Counted from the first letter of the stretch, positions 17,706-25,776 are shown. The stretch: DNA of 58,507 bases from Bradyrhizobium sp. 1 (GCF_023073315.1 NZ_JADPJH010000028.1:223660-282166), one strand, 5' to 3'. Program-made: numbers and translations. Notes: generated from the sequence alone by a model not told the origin.

Positions 17706-18173
17706 CTAACGCCTCTTCAGCGTATACACGTAATTGTTGAGTCCGATCTTGGCGGTTGTATCGTCGGCGAAATGAACATCGATCTCGCAGCCGGTCTCCA
17801 GAGTCTTGATCGGACCGCTGGCAAAGCCGAGCGAGACAGCAAGCGTCTTCGGATCGGCCTTCTTGTCGGCACGTTGCATCTCGTCGAATGCGCCCTGGAA
17901 GATTATGTCGGGGCCATAATCGATCACCTTGTACTGCGGCTTGGCGCAGGCAAAGGGCCGCGGTCCCGAGATCTCCTTGGCGTTCAGGACGACTGCCTTG
18001 CCCATCAGCCGTGCCCGCTCTGTGCCGTCAGGCTTGCGTTGCGGATCGGCCCATGGCGCGGCCACGGCGGCCGTGACTATCCAGCTGCCAATGTAGAAGG
18101 GATCGGCGGCCGCAGCGGTGCCTGCGGCGCCGACGGACACCAGAAGGCAAACAACAGTGCCGGCGAATTTCAT
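17706..18173 (-). CDS. Exported hypothetical protein, 155 aa
   Basis: A clean Sec signal peptide (MKFAGTVVCLLVSVGAAGTAAAADP) precedes a mature domain of about 130 residues with FYIGSWIVTAAVAAPWADP, a pair of Cys (FACAKP and TGCEIDV) and a basic C-terminus. It should be periplasmic, possibly with one disulfide. No family recognised. It is divergent from the 118-residue exported protein across about 200 bases. Confidence 0.6.
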   Translation of the reverse strand: MKFAGTVVCLLVSVGAAGTAAAADPFYIGSWIVTAAVAAPWADPQRKPDGTERARLMGKAVVLNAKEISGPRPFACAKPQYKVIDYGPDIIFQGAFDEMQRADKKADPKTLAVSLGFASGPIKTLETGCEIDVHFADDTTAKIGLNNYVYTLKRR

Positions 18174-18371
18174 CTGACATATCCCCTGGAGCTCTCGGCT
18201 TGGACTCGCCTCTTCGCATCTAGGTTCACCGCTCGCGATATATTTCCGCGCATGAACCCGCGTTCAAGATCGGACGACCAAGCGGTTGCGAACCGGCCAC
18301 GCAGATCACGGGCGCCATGGCTGATGGACTGATACCGATTCGGGCGCGCGTCAGCACCAAAGGACGACGGC

Positions 18372-18728
18372 ATGCTTTCTCGCTGCGATCTCATCAAGGG
18401 CGCCGCGGTCGCGCTTCTCACCCTCTCGACACAAGGCGCATGGGCGCAGGAGACCAAAATGAACCTGTTCAAGGTCGTCACCATCAAGGACGAAATCGTC
18501 GTCGGATTGTCGGCGGAAGAGCTTCAGGCACTCGGCGGCAATGATGCGAGCGCGGTTGCACACGCGCTGGCGCAGAAGGGCGATCTCACCGTTTGGCAAT
18601 ACAACGTGCATCGCGGCCCCAACGGCGAATTGCAGCAGGCGCCGACCGCCAGGATAGGGCTTTTGGCCAACGCCTCGCTTCGCGTCGAGCCCTACACGAC
18701 GCCGTACCAGATCGTACCGCATCCCTAG
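18372..18728 (+). CDS. Exported hypothetical protein, 118 aa
   Basis: The N-terminus MLSRCDLIKGAAVALLTLSTQGAWAQE is a signal peptide, followed by a compact mature domain (FKVVTIKDEIVVGLSAEELQ, AQKGDLTVWQYNVHRG). No catalytic motif is seen. The GLSAEEL...HALAQKG pattern suggests a small periplasmic fold, but I do not recognise a family. Convergent with the DUF6456-like gene. Confidence 0.6.
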   Translation: MLSRCDLIKGAAVALLTLSTQGAWAQETKMNLFKVVTIKDEIVVGLSAEELQALGGNDASAVAHALAQKGDLTVWQYNVHRGPNGELQQAPTARIGLLANASLRVEPYTTPYQIVPHP

Positions 18729-18773
18729 GCAGCGAGCCGGCAGGCCTGCGGTGCGACCGCAGGCCTGCCGCAA

Positions 18774-19349
18774 TTATCTGCACTGACTTGCACGCTTCGT
18801 CCCCGTTTCCGTCGCAAAGCCGTAGATCAGCGCCAGCCGGTCCAGGCATTCGCGAAAACGCCGCGCAAAATAGTCGTTCCAGCGCTGCGTACGGACGGCC
18901 CGGAGCTCCCCGATCTGATCCATGCTCAGGCCCAGCACCAGCACGTCGTACACCAGCGCCGAGCCATCGGTGCCGAGTTCGCGCTCGACGCGGTTCAGAC
19001 GCAACACCGCCTGTCGCTGGCTCTCGGTGACAGGCTCGCGCGTGCCAGCACCATCGACATATTCGCGTGTCGTATCTACCGCCTGAGGCCCCCGCTCCGC
19101 CCGCTCCCAATCGTTCTGGAAGGCGCGCCCGCCGCGATATTGCGCCTCGTCGATCTGGTGGTGCGCGTGCAGCCGGCCGAGCGGATCGCCGCGGATCGAC
19201 CGGATGGCCACGATCTTCTCGCCGGGATCGAGCCCCAGCGGATTGTCGATTTCGACCTCCGCCACCTCGGCATTGAACGGCACCTCGCGCGACCGCCGGT
19301 CGTAGATATTCGTCAATTTGTAGGATTTGTTGCGCCGGACACGTCCCAT
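18774..19349 (-). CDS. DUF6456-like protein, possible regulatory or phage-derived, 191 aa
   Basis: Starts at ATG 19349; a longer upstream frame reads through the neighbouring intergenic region and is unlikely. The C-terminal half (QYRGGRAFQNDWERAE; RVERELGTDGSALVYDVLVLGLSMDQIGELR; DYFARRFRECLDRLALIYGF) has the layout of the alphaproteobacterial DUF6456 domain: an arginine-rich lead, a helical VLLDVCC-like segment and a terminal LDRLAxxYG. The N-terminal half (MGRVRRNKSYKLTNIYDRRS, FNAEVAEVEIDNPLGLDPGEKIVAIRS) looks like a small beta domain. It lies 47 bases after the GcrA-like gene on the same strand. Function unknown; transcriptional regulation suspected from company. Confidence 0.55.
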   Translation of the reverse strand: MGRVRRNKSYKLTNIYDRRSREVPFNAEVAEVEIDNPLGLDPGEKIVAIRSIRGDPLGRLHAHHQIDEAQYRGGRAFQNDWERAERGPQAVDTTREYVDGAGTREPVTESQRQAVLRLNRVERELGTDGSALVYDVLVLGLSMDQIGELRAVRTQRWNDYFARRFRECLDRLALIYGFATETGTKRASQCR

Positions 19350-19396
19350 GCGAGTACTCCTTGCAAAGTTATCGATTGAACGGGATTGCCGCACTT

Positions 19397-19930
19397 TCAG
19401 GCCACGGGAACGAGCCTCAATGCGACGGGACCTGCGACACGGGCGGACGCAGGTCCCGACCGGCGCGTCAGGCCGGCATGCGGTGTGCAATAGCTGGAGC
19501 CTGGCTGGCACGGATGGCCGCAGAAGGTGATCTCCTCCCCATCCTTGTCGCCGCCATAGGGATAGCGACAGTCGGTCGGCGCAAGTTCGACCAGCTGGAT
19601 CAGGCGCGGCTGGACGCCGACGCAGCGCAACTTCACCCGCGCGGCAGGCTTCATCGCGGACATCGGCGGCAAGTTCAGGTCCGGTAACGCCGACGGGCGC
19701 GGCGAGAGCAGACCGGCCTCGCCCGGCCAAGATGGCACGATCGACGGGCTCGTCATGCGCGTCGGCGCAATGAGCCCGAGCCGCTTGGCACGGCCGACCA
19801 CCGCATTGCGCGTGTAAGCCGTTCCAAACCTTGCGTTAATCTGATGTCCGATCTCCGCGTAAGACACGCCCCTGAGAAAATAATCGCGAAGCGCGTCGGA
19901 GTGCTCCGACGTCCAGTGGCCCGGTTCCAT
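19397..19930 (-). CDS. GcrA-family cell-cycle-type regulator paralogue, 177 aa
   Basis: GcrA proteins bind sigma-70 RNA polymerase and, in Caulobacter, methylated promoters. The N-terminal HTH is recognisable (HWTSEHSDALRDYFLRGVSYAEIGHQIN, TRNAVVGRAKRLGL). The C-terminal Cys/His region is present as DCRYPYGGDKDGEEITFCGHP and GSSYCTPHAGL. The linker and the FLRGVSYAEI stretch diverge from canonical GcrA, so this is probably an accessory paralogue, not the cell-cycle master. I start at ATG 19930, which has ACAGGACAGC upstream; the frame extends to 20005. Candidate S24-repressor operators lie in its upstream region. Confidence 0.78.
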   Translation of the reverse strand: MEPGHWTSEHSDALRDYFLRGVSYAEIGHQINARFGTAYTRNAVVGRAKRLGLIAPTRMTSPSIVPSWPGEAGLLSPRPSALPDLNLPPMSAMKPAARVKLRCVGVQPRLIQLVELAPTDCRYPYGGDKDGEEITFCGHPCQPGSSYCTPHAGLTRRSGPASARVAGPVALRLVPVA

Positions 19931-19986
19931 GCTGCTGTCCTGTGATGCGCCTCCTCCGGTCGCAGGACCGGCAGGCGAGACGAACA

Positions 19987-20001
19987 TTCCGGTATTCCGA
20001 A
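19987..20001. promoter_or_regulatory. Candidate operator A for XRE/S24 repressor
   Basis: TTCCGGTATTCCGAA fits TTCYG-N5-CRRAA at four of five positions in the right arm and fully in the left. It is one of three sites between the divergent GcrA-like and XRE/S24 genes. Confidence 0.4.
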
Positions 20002-20019
20002 GCAAGTGTCAAGCAATAA

Positions 20020-20034
20020 TTCTGATATTCATAA
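20020..20034. promoter_or_regulatory. Candidate operator B for XRE/S24 repressor
   Basis: TTCTGATATTCATAA matches the 15-bp frame TTCYG-N5-CRRAA with one mismatch. It is 33 bases from site A and 24 from site C (start to start). Confidence 0.4.
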
Positions 20035-20043
20035 TTGCATCAA

Positions 20044-20058
20044 TTCCGAATTTCGGAT
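20044..20058. promoter_or_regulatory. Candidate operator C for XRE/S24 repressor
   Basis: TTCCGAATTTCGGAT is a near-perfect palindrome (CCGAAnTTCGG core) 40 bases before the repressor start codon, a position suited to autoregulation. Confidence 0.5.
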
Positions 20059-20097
20059 TACAAGAGACCAGACGATGGACAATCCGAGGGAATCACC

Positions 20098-20706
20098 ATG
20101 TTGGACGCAGCAATGATCGAGCGGGGCCTGGAGAAGACGGGCAAGAGCAAGGGCGGCCTCGCCGCAGCCATGGGCGTGCGGCCCGGAGCGGTCTCGGAGA
20201 TCCTCGGCGGCGAGCGGCTGGTGAAGGCATCGGAAATCATTCCGATCATGGAGTATCTCGAGCTCAATCTCGCGCCGATCATGGGCCGCGTCGGCGCCGG
20301 CGCCGTGATCGAGCCGGATTATGAACAGGTCCCGCCGGAAGGCCTCGGCGACATCGCGCTACCCTTCCCGATCATGGAAGAGACCGTCGCCTTCGAGATC
20401 GTCGGCGATTCGATGTTGCCCAAATACGAAAGCGGCGACGTGATCGTCGTCTACAAGGACCAGCGGCATCCGCTGTCGAGCTTCTACGGCGAAGAGGCCG
20501 TAGTTCGGCTCAAGACCGGCGAGCGCTATCTGAAGACCATCGAACGGGGCAAATCCCCCTCCGTCGTCAATCTGAACAGCTTCAACGCCAAGCCGATCGT
20601 CGGCGTCAAACTCGAATGGGTCGGCGAGATCTGCCTGTCCATGCCCAAGGGTCAGCTTGAACGGCTGCGCGCCAAGTCTGGGCGCCCGCGCAAGAAGGTC
20701 AAGTGA
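20098..20706 (+). CDS. XRE-type HTH/S24 peptidase (LexA/CI-like) repressor, 202 aa
   Basis: A self-cleaving-type repressor. The N-terminal HTH covers ~8-55 (KSKGGLAAAMGVRPGAVSEIL). A linker has GRVGAGAVIEP, which could hold the Ala-Gly cleavage bond. The S24 domain (~95-195) has the nucleophile Ser in GDSMLPKYESGD and a candidate general-base Lys in RLKTGERYLKTI. The tail is basic (SGRPRKKVK). ATG 20098 follows CCGAGGGAATCACC. Palindromic sites flank the gene on both sides, indicating control of itself and its neighbours. Phage ancestry is likely, but no structural phage genes are present. Confidence 0.85.
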   Translation: MLDAAMIERGLEKTGKSKGGLAAAMGVRPGAVSEILGGERLVKASEIIPIMEYLELNLAPIMGRVGAGAVIEPDYEQVPPEGLGDIALPFPIMEETVAFEIVGDSMLPKYESGDVIVVYKDQRHPLSSFYGEEAVVRLKTGERYLKTIERGKSPSVVNLNSFNAKPIVGVKLEWVGEICLSMPKGQLERLRAKSGRPRKKVK

Positions 20707-20713
20707 GGCGAAT

Positions 20714-20728
20714 TTCTGTTTTTTAGAA
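20714..20728. promoter_or_regulatory. Candidate operator D for XRE/S24 repressor
   Basis: TTCTGTTTTTTAGAA, inside the longer palindrome TTTCTGTTTTTTAGAAA, lies just after the repressor stop codon and before the 91-residue gene. Confidence 0.42.
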
Positions 20729-20744
20729 ATTGACATTGACTTAA

Positions 20745-20759
20745 TTCCGTTTTTCGGAA
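20745..20759. promoter_or_regulatory. Candidate operator E for XRE/S24 repressor
   Basis: TTCCGTTTTTCGGAA is a perfect TTCCG-N5-CGGAA palindrome 46 bases before the start of the 91-residue gene and 31 bases from site D. Confidence 0.5.
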
Positions 20760-20804
20760 ATACTCTGCCGCACCCCCGGTCACGGGGCGCGGCAGGATCG
20801 TTTC

Positions 20805-21080
20805 ATGCAGTATTTCGTCGTGATGATCGACTATGGGCGGCGCGGTCGCGAGGCGATCGTCGACCCCGAGATCACAAGGCGCGAGGTCGTCTCCCGCGTC
20901 ACCTCGGGCGAATATCAGAACATCTCGTTCATCCACGAAATCGCCGAGAATTCAGTCGAGGACGTGACCGAAGCCATCCTGGCTGAGGCCGCCCTGCCCC
21001 AAATTCCGCCTGAAGATGTCGACCTCCAGGCGACCCGCATGGATCACGCCCGTGATCTGCGCAAGCACGAGAGGACGTGA
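20805..21080 (+). CDS. Hypothetical protein, 91 aa, downstream of S24 repressor
   Basis: A small acidic protein (MQYFVVMIDYGRRGREAIVDPEITRREVV, FIHEIAENSVEDVTEAIL) with no membrane segment or known motif. It is probably cytosolic. The gene follows the repressor by about 100 bases that contain two candidate operators, so it is likely its own transcription unit under repressor control. It could be an effector or anti-repressor, but nothing in the sequence proves this. Confidence 0.6.
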   Translation: MQYFVVMIDYGRRGREAIVDPEITRREVVSRVTSGEYQNISFIHEIAENSVEDVTEAILAEAALPQIPPEDVDLQATRMDHARDLRKHERT

Positions 21081-21105
21081 CGCAGACTGAAGCAGCCTGC
21101 GTCAC
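21077..21105. terminator. Inverted repeat between convergent genes
   Basis: GTGACGCAG and CTGCGTCAC form a perfect 9-bp stem with an 11-base loop between the convergent 91-residue gene and qor. It lacks a T-run on either strand but is placed as a bidirectional terminator would be. Confidence 0.4.
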
Positions 21106-21119
21106 CGCCCGTTCGGAGA

Positions 21120-22094
21120 TCATACCGTGAGAACGGTCGACCCCGTGGTCTTGCGCGCGGCGAGATCGGCATGCGCCTTGGCAGCGTCCTTCAGCGGATA
21201 GGTCTGGCGCACCTCGATCTTGACCGCGCCGGACTTGACGACGTCGAACAGCTCGCCTGCCATTGCGACCAGGCTCTCGCGCTTGGCGGCATAGGTGAAC
21301 AGCGTCGGCCGGGTGACATAGAGCGAGCCCTTCTGCGCGAGCAGGCCGAGATTGAGCGGCTCGACAGCGCCGGAGGACGCACCAAACAGCGCAGCGACGC
21401 CGAGCGGCGCGAGGCAGTCCAGTGACTTCAGGAACGTGTCCTTGCCAACTGAGTCGTAGACCACCGGCACCTTCTTACCCCCGGTGATCTCGTCGACGCG
21501 CTTCACGAAATCCTCGCGGCTGTAGATGATGACATGGTCGCAGCCATGCGCCTTGGCGAGCTTCGCCTTCTCATCGTTGCTGACGGTGCCGATCACGGTC
21601 GCGCCGAGATGTTTGGCCCACTGGCTGAGGATCAGACCAACGCCGCCGGCCGCGGCATGGAGCAGGATGGTATCGCCGGCCTTCACGCGATAGGTCTGCC
21701 GGATCAAATATTGCGTGGTGAGCCCCTTCAGCATCATCGCCGCCGCGGTCTTGTCATCGACACCATCAGGCAGCTTCAGCAGACGGTCGGCCGGGATCAG
21801 CCGTGCCTCGGAATAGGCGCCGAGCGGCGAGGCGCCATAGGCGACGCGATCACCGGGCTTCAGATCGGTGACACCGGGCCCGATTTCCTCGACGACGCCG
21901 GCCGCTTCGCTGCCGAGACCGCTCGGCAATTGCGCGGGATACACACCGGAGCGATTGTAGATGTCGACGAAGTTGAGACCGACGGCGGTGTGGCGGATGC
22001 GCGCTTCGCCCGGTCCGGGCTTGCCGACACTGACCTCCTCCCAGACCAGAACTTCCGGACCGCCGGTCTTGTGAAAGCGAATGGCATGCGTCAT
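21120..22094 (-). CDS. qor: NADPH:quinone oxidoreductase, zeta-crystallin type, 324 aa
   Basis: A medium-chain dehydrogenase/reductase of the quinone oxidoreductase group, reducing quinones with NADPH in the cytosol. The N-terminal GroES-like domain (LVWEEVSVGKPGPGEARIRH, GLNFVDIYNRSGVYP) is followed by a Rossmann domain with the nucleotide motif AAAGGVGLILSQWAKHLGA. No zinc-ligand cysteines are present, as in Qor. ATG 22094 has GGGAGCAACGCCC upstream; the frame is open 40 codons further without family sequence. Monocistronic. Confidence 0.87.
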   Translation of the reverse strand: MTHAIRFHKTGGPEVLVWEEVSVGKPGPGEARIRHTAVGLNFVDIYNRSGVYPAQLPSGLGSEAAGVVEEIGPGVTDLKPGDRVAYGASPLGAYSEARLIPADRLLKLPDGVDDKTAAAMMLKGLTTQYLIRQTYRVKAGDTILLHAAAGGVGLILSQWAKHLGATVIGTVSNDEKAKLAKAHGCDHVIIYSREDFVKRVDEITGGKKVPVVYDSVGKDTFLKSLDCLAPLGVAALFGASSGAVEPLNLGLLAQKGSLYVTRPTLFTYAAKRESLVAMAGELFDVVKSGAVKIEVRQTYPLKDAAKAHADLAARKTTGSTVLTV

Positions 22095-22319
22095 GGGCGT
22101 TGCTCCCTTATCGTTGTCATGAAGGTCCGAGAACCGGATCGCGTGGTGAAATAGGCATTTGGTCCGCCTGTTACAGTATAGAAGACGTAACAAGAATGTC
22201 ACAGCGAACGACAAACGCCCGCCGTTCCACCTCTGTTCGAAAGAGTTGATGACGGCCTGACGACATCAGGCAGTAGCCTTCGCGCGGGGTTTGGTGGTCG
22301 CCTGCGAAGGAGAGCCGAG

Positions 22320-22520
22320 ATGCCAGCTTATGTACAGCTTCATCAGGATATCGAAATCGCGCCTGTGATTTGCCCGACGTGCATGGGGTTCCTGCCAATG
22401 TACGTGCGCGAGGTCGAGCCGCATTGGAGCCTTGCCAAGATCGACTTCGTCTACGAGTGCGCCGATTGCGGCGCCGAGGTTCGGCAGACAATCCGGAAAC
22501 CCGAACTGCTGCGGCACTGA
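22320..22520 (+). CDS. Small zinc-ribbon-like hypothetical protein, 66 aa
   Basis: Two Cys pairs (ICPTC near residue 18 and YECADCGAE near 48) form a probable zinc ribbon. The remaining sequence (MGFLPMYVREVEPHW) matches small Bradyrhizobium hypotheticals that accompany stress genes. CGAAGGAGAGCCGAG gives a strong ribosome-binding site. Function unknown; it could bind nucleic acid or protein. Confidence 0.65.
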   Translation: MPAYVQLHQDIEIAPVICPTCMGFLPMYVREVEPHWSLAKIDFVYECADCGAEVRQTIRKPELLRH

Positions 22521-22668
22521 TCGCGCGGCCGGCGAACCGCTCAACTATTTTGCGTTAAGCGGAAAAAACGCCCTTCACGCGGGTCAGACGTCTCCCAAAC
22601 GAGGCTTGTTCTTTGCGGGGAACGCAGGCAGAACAAGCCTCAAGCAAGACCTTTGGGAGCGCCAATTC

Positions 22669-23616
22669 GTGGCTGAACAGAAGCCCTCGACAGCGATCGA
22701 GGCAGTGGAGAGCGGCCTCGCCGCGCAGGGCTATATCGCGAGCCGGCAGATCGCGACGGCCGTCTATTTGTCGCAACAGATCGAGAAGCCGATCCTTGTC
22801 GAGGGCCCCGCGGGCGTCGGCAAGACCGAGCTTGCCAAGGCGATCGCCGCCTGGAGCGGCAAGAAGATGATCCGCCTGCAATGCTATGAAGGCCTCGACG
22901 AGGCCAAGGCGCTCTACGAGTGGAAATACGCCAAGCAGCTTCTCTACACCCAGATTCTCAAGGACAAGCTCGGCGAAGTGCTCGGCGGCGCGCAGACGCT
23001 GCACGACGCGCTCGCACAGCTCCACGATTTTGGCGACGTGTTCTTCTCAAAGGAGTTCGTCGAGCCGCGCCCCCTGCTCCAGGCGCTGGAGCAGCCGGGT
23101 GGCTGCGTGCTGCTGATCGACGAGATCGACAAGTCGGATGCCGAATTCGAATCGCTCCTGCTGGAAATCCTCTCCGACTTCCAGGTCACGATCCCCGAGC
23201 TCGGCACCGTCTCGGCGATCACGCCACCGACGGTGATCCTCACATCCAACAGCGAACGTGACCTCGGCGACGCTCTGAAGCGGCGCTGCCTGCATCTGCA
23301 TATCGGCTTCCCCGAGCAGCGGCTGGAGGAACGGATCGTCGAGAGCCGCGTGCCCAACATCTCGCAGACACTGCGCCGGCAGATGGTCGGCTTCATCCAC
23401 GAAATCCGCTCGCTGGATCTGAAGAAGCTGCCCTCGATCAGCGAGACCATCGACTGGGCGCGCGTGCTGGTGCTGCTCCAGGCCTCCGAGCTCGATACCG
23501 AGATCGTCAAGGACACGCTCAACGTGCTCCTGAAATACGAAGCCGACATCGAGGCCGCGACGCCGCAAGTGACGACTTTCATTGCCAAGGCAGCGCGTTC
23601 CAACATCTTCGGTTGA
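22669..23616 (+). CDS. MoxR/CoxD-type AAA+ ATPase, 315 aa
   Basis: A cytosolic AAA+ chaperone-like ATPase that, with a VWA partner, assembles metal cofactors or complexes. Walker A is GPAGVGKTELAKAI (~44-57) and Walker B is CVLLIDEIDKSD (~147-158). A sensor region LTSNSERDLGDALKRRCL and the MoxR helix insert are present. The GTG start 22669 follows TTGGGAGCGCC; frame upstream of it lacks homology. The VWA gene starts six bases after the stop, so the two are translationally linked. CoxD and CoxE-like pairs serve CO dehydrogenase-type molybdoenzymes in some species; here no such enzyme is adjacent. Confidence 0.85.
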   Translation: MAEQKPSTAIEAVESGLAAQGYIASRQIATAVYLSQQIEKPILVEGPAGVGKTELAKAIAAWSGKKMIRLQCYEGLDEAKALYEWKYAKQLLYTQILKDKLGEVLGGAQTLHDALAQLHDFGDVFFSKEFVEPRPLLQALEQPGGCVLLIDEIDKSDAEFESLLLEILSDFQVTIPELGTVSAITPPTVILTSNSERDLGDALKRRCLHLHIGFPEQRLEERIVESRVPNISQTLRRQMVGFIHEIRSLDLKKLPSISETIDWARVLVLLQASELDTEIVKDTLNVLLKYEADIEAATPQVTTFIAKAARSNIFG

Positions 23617-23621
23617 CCCCG

Positions 23622-25001
23622 ATGCGCGAGAACCTCCATCGTTTCTTTCGGGCGGCACGCGGCGCCGGTGTTCATGTCTCGCCCGCTGAAAGCATCGATG
23701 CGATGCGCGCGGTGTCGCAGGTCGGATTTTCCGACCGAACCGTTCTGCGCGATGCGCTTCTGCTAACGCTCGCCAAGTCCCAGGACGAGAAGCTCGCGCT
23801 CGGCGACTGTTTTGATCTGTTCTTCAGTCAGCCGGAACCGCGGCAGGAACAGCCTGAGGCCGACAGCGACGACAACGCCTCGCAGAACGCTGATCAGTCG
23901 CCCTCTTCCGGCTCGGCCAGTGAAGCCGGCGAAGGCCAACCTCCCGAAGGACTGGGCCAGCTGGCGCAGATGTTGCTGTCGCAGGACCGCAACGCGCTCG
24001 CGGCCGCCATTGCCAGCGCCTCCGGTGCAGCCGCGCTCTCCGACATCCGCTATTCGACCCAACGCGGCATCTTCTCCAGCCGCATCCTCGACGCCATGGG
24101 CCTGCAGCGCCTGCGCGATGATCTCGACGAGCTGACCGCGAGCAATCCGGCACTCGCCGAGCGCCTGCGCGCTGCGCTGGACGCCCTGCGCGAGGCCGTG
24201 CGCGACACGGTCTCGCAAGGGCTTGCGCTCTATGCCCGCGAGGAGGCCGAAAACCTCCGCAACGAGATCCTGCGCAACGCGCCGCTTGCCCGCATCGAGC
24301 GGCGTCAGGTTGCCGAGATGCGCGCCCTCATTCGCCGGATCGCACAGCGACTGCGCGAGCGCTATTCCAAGCCGCGCAAGCGCCAACGCCGCGGCCATCT
24401 CGACGTCCGCCGCACGCTCCGCCGCAACGCCGCCTGGGGCGGCATCCCCTTCCTCACCGCATGGAAGCGCAAGCATCGTGACCGGCCGAAGATCGTCGCA
24501 ATCTGCGATGTCTCCGGCTCCGTCGCGCAAGTCTCCGACTTCTTCCTGCTCCTGATCCACTCGCTGCACGAGGTGGTCGACGACGTCCGCTCCTTCGCAT
24601 TCTCCTCACATACAATCGAGGTCAGCGAGATCCTGGAGAAGAAGTCGCCCGAAGAGGCGATGGCCGAGATCATGTCCAAGGTCGGCTTCGGCTCGTCCGA
24701 CTACGGCTCGTCTCTGGTCGATTTCGAGAAGGACTTCATGAGCACGCTGACGCCGCAGACCACGGTGATCGTGCTCGGCGATGCCCGCAGCAACAATCTC
24801 GATCCGCGTGCCGACATCCTGCGCCGCATCTCCGAGCGCTCGAAGCGGCTGGTCTGGCTCAATCCCGAGGGTCGGCTTGCCTGGGGCTTTGGCGATTCCG
24901 AGATGCCGCGCTATGCGACTTTTTGCAGCGTTGTGCGCCAATGTGCCACCGCACAGCAGCTCGAGCGCGCCGTGTCCGACATCGTGGCGACTTATCAGTA
25001 G
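23622..25001 (+). CDS. CoxE-like VWA-domain protein, 459 aa
   Basis: Partner of the preceding MoxR ATPase. The N-terminal helical part (residues 1-60) is followed by an acidic, disordered linker (~75-115, rich in Glu, Asp, Ser, Gln). A helical and highly basic central region comes next (RYSKPRKRQRRGHLDVRRTLRRN). The C-terminal VWA domain (from ~290) has an intact MIDAS: DVSGS, a conserved Ser/Thr (GSSDYGSSL) and GDARSN. Metal-dependent binding of a client protein is expected. ATG 23622 is chosen over a TTG three codons earlier that overlaps the MoxR stop. Confidence 0.85.
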   Translation: MRENLHRFFRAARGAGVHVSPAESIDAMRAVSQVGFSDRTVLRDALLLTLAKSQDEKLALGDCFDLFFSQPEPRQEQPEADSDDNASQNADQSPSSGSASEAGEGQPPEGLGQLAQMLLSQDRNALAAAIASASGAAALSDIRYSTQRGIFSSRILDAMGLQRLRDDLDELTASNPALAERLRAALDALREAVRDTVSQGLALYAREEAENLRNEILRNAPLARIERRQVAEMRALIRRIAQRLRERYSKPRKRQRRGHLDVRRTLRRNAAWGGIPFLTAWKRKHRDRPKIVAICDVSGSVAQVSDFFLLLIHSLHEVVDDVRSFAFSSHTIEVSEILEKKSPEEAMAEIMSKVGFGSSDYGSSLVDFEKDFMSTLTPQTTVIVLGDARSNNLDPRADILRRISERSKRLVWLNPEGRLAWGFGDSEMPRYATFCSVVRQCATAQQLERAVSDIVATYQ

Positions 25002-25021
25002 GTCTCGACGCGCCGCGAGCG

Positions 25022-25210
25022 TCAGCCTCGCGCAAGCTCGGCCTGAACGACGTTGCACTGGAAGTGATAGGCAATTTCATCGAGCGCGCGCTGCTCCCAT
25101 TGCTGGGCTTGCGCAAGCCAGAATACGCGGCGCTCGGAATCCAGCACAGCACGTTCGCGGCAAAGAGATTCCTGACTGCGAATTTCTACCAGCCTGTTCA
25201 TGCACTCCAC
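25022..25210 (-). CDS. Small hypothetical protein, 62 aa
   Basis: Reads MNRLVEIRSQESLCRERAVLD in its main part, then ERRVFWLAQAQQWEQRALDEI. This is a helical small protein of a type with many paralogues in Bradyrhizobium. Either Met1 or Met4 could be the start. Convergent with the VWA gene. No function known. Confidence 0.6.
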   Translation of the reverse strand: MECMNRLVEIRSQESLCRERAVLDSERRVFWLAQAQQWEQRALDEIAYHFQCNVVQAELARG

Positions 25211-25546
25211 TCCTGCCGCGTGAAGCCATTCCCCTACGAATCAGCGTAGCAGAGTTTCAAACCCTTCGTCTCACGGTTTCTGTGCATATTGCGGTGCAGG
25301 ATGGGACAGCGATACTTCCCGTGCACTGCGGCAGTCCCAAGCGATCAATCGCAAATCATCAATTAGTGATCGGAGATCGGGACGATATTCGTGTGCAAAC
25401 GATCTTAACGCTTGTGGCGCAACGACGTGCGACAATTCGTGAAGAGATGTTCTAAACACCTCACCGAATTCCCGACTCATTGTCGTCGCATGGTCTTCAT
25501 GCAGCGCCGCTAACAGGACGCGAACGGTACTATCGCTTGAGGCAAC
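25211..25546. other. Intergenic stretch without a supported gene
   Basis: A reverse frame 25271-25480 (69 codons) exists but has no ribosome-binding site or recognisable family and I leave it uncalled. No repeat or RNA gene is seen. The region should contain divergent promoters of the two small genes. Confidence 0.4.
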
Positions 25547-25768
25547 ATGAGCAACGATTTCGACTTCGATCTTTCACCCGACCAGTGGGAAGTGCTGAAA
25601 GCGCTTCGCAATCCGGTGTCGAACGGTCGCCTCGCGAAGGCTTATGTCGTCAAAAGCCTGGTCGAGCTCGGCCTTGTCGCGATCGATGACGGCGTGCCAG
25701 CGATGACACCGGCCGGGCGCAAGGCGCTGGTGCGCGGATCGTGCCGATTGCTGGATCTTGCGGCGTAG
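25547..25768 (+). CDS. Small hypothetical protein, winged-helix-like, 73 aa
   Basis: Reads LSPDQWEVLKALRNP, then AKAYVVKSLVELGLVAIDDGVPAMTPAGRKAL. This looks like a minimal winged helix (three helices and a wing ending in TPAGRKAL) seen in small Bradyrhizobium proteins. It might bind DNA, but no target is evident. Convergent with the permease gene, 8 bases apart. Confidence 0.6.
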   Translation: MSNDFDFDLSPDQWEVLKALRNPVSNGRLAKAYVVKSLVELGLVAIDDGVPAMTPAGRKALVRGSCRLLDLAA

Positions 25769-25776
25769 CACGAGCA

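Noticed and set aside
25271..25480. 69-codon reverse frame reading MSREFGEVFRTSLHEL
   Set aside because: Some protein-like character but no ribosome-binding site or family; left as unassigned intergenic.
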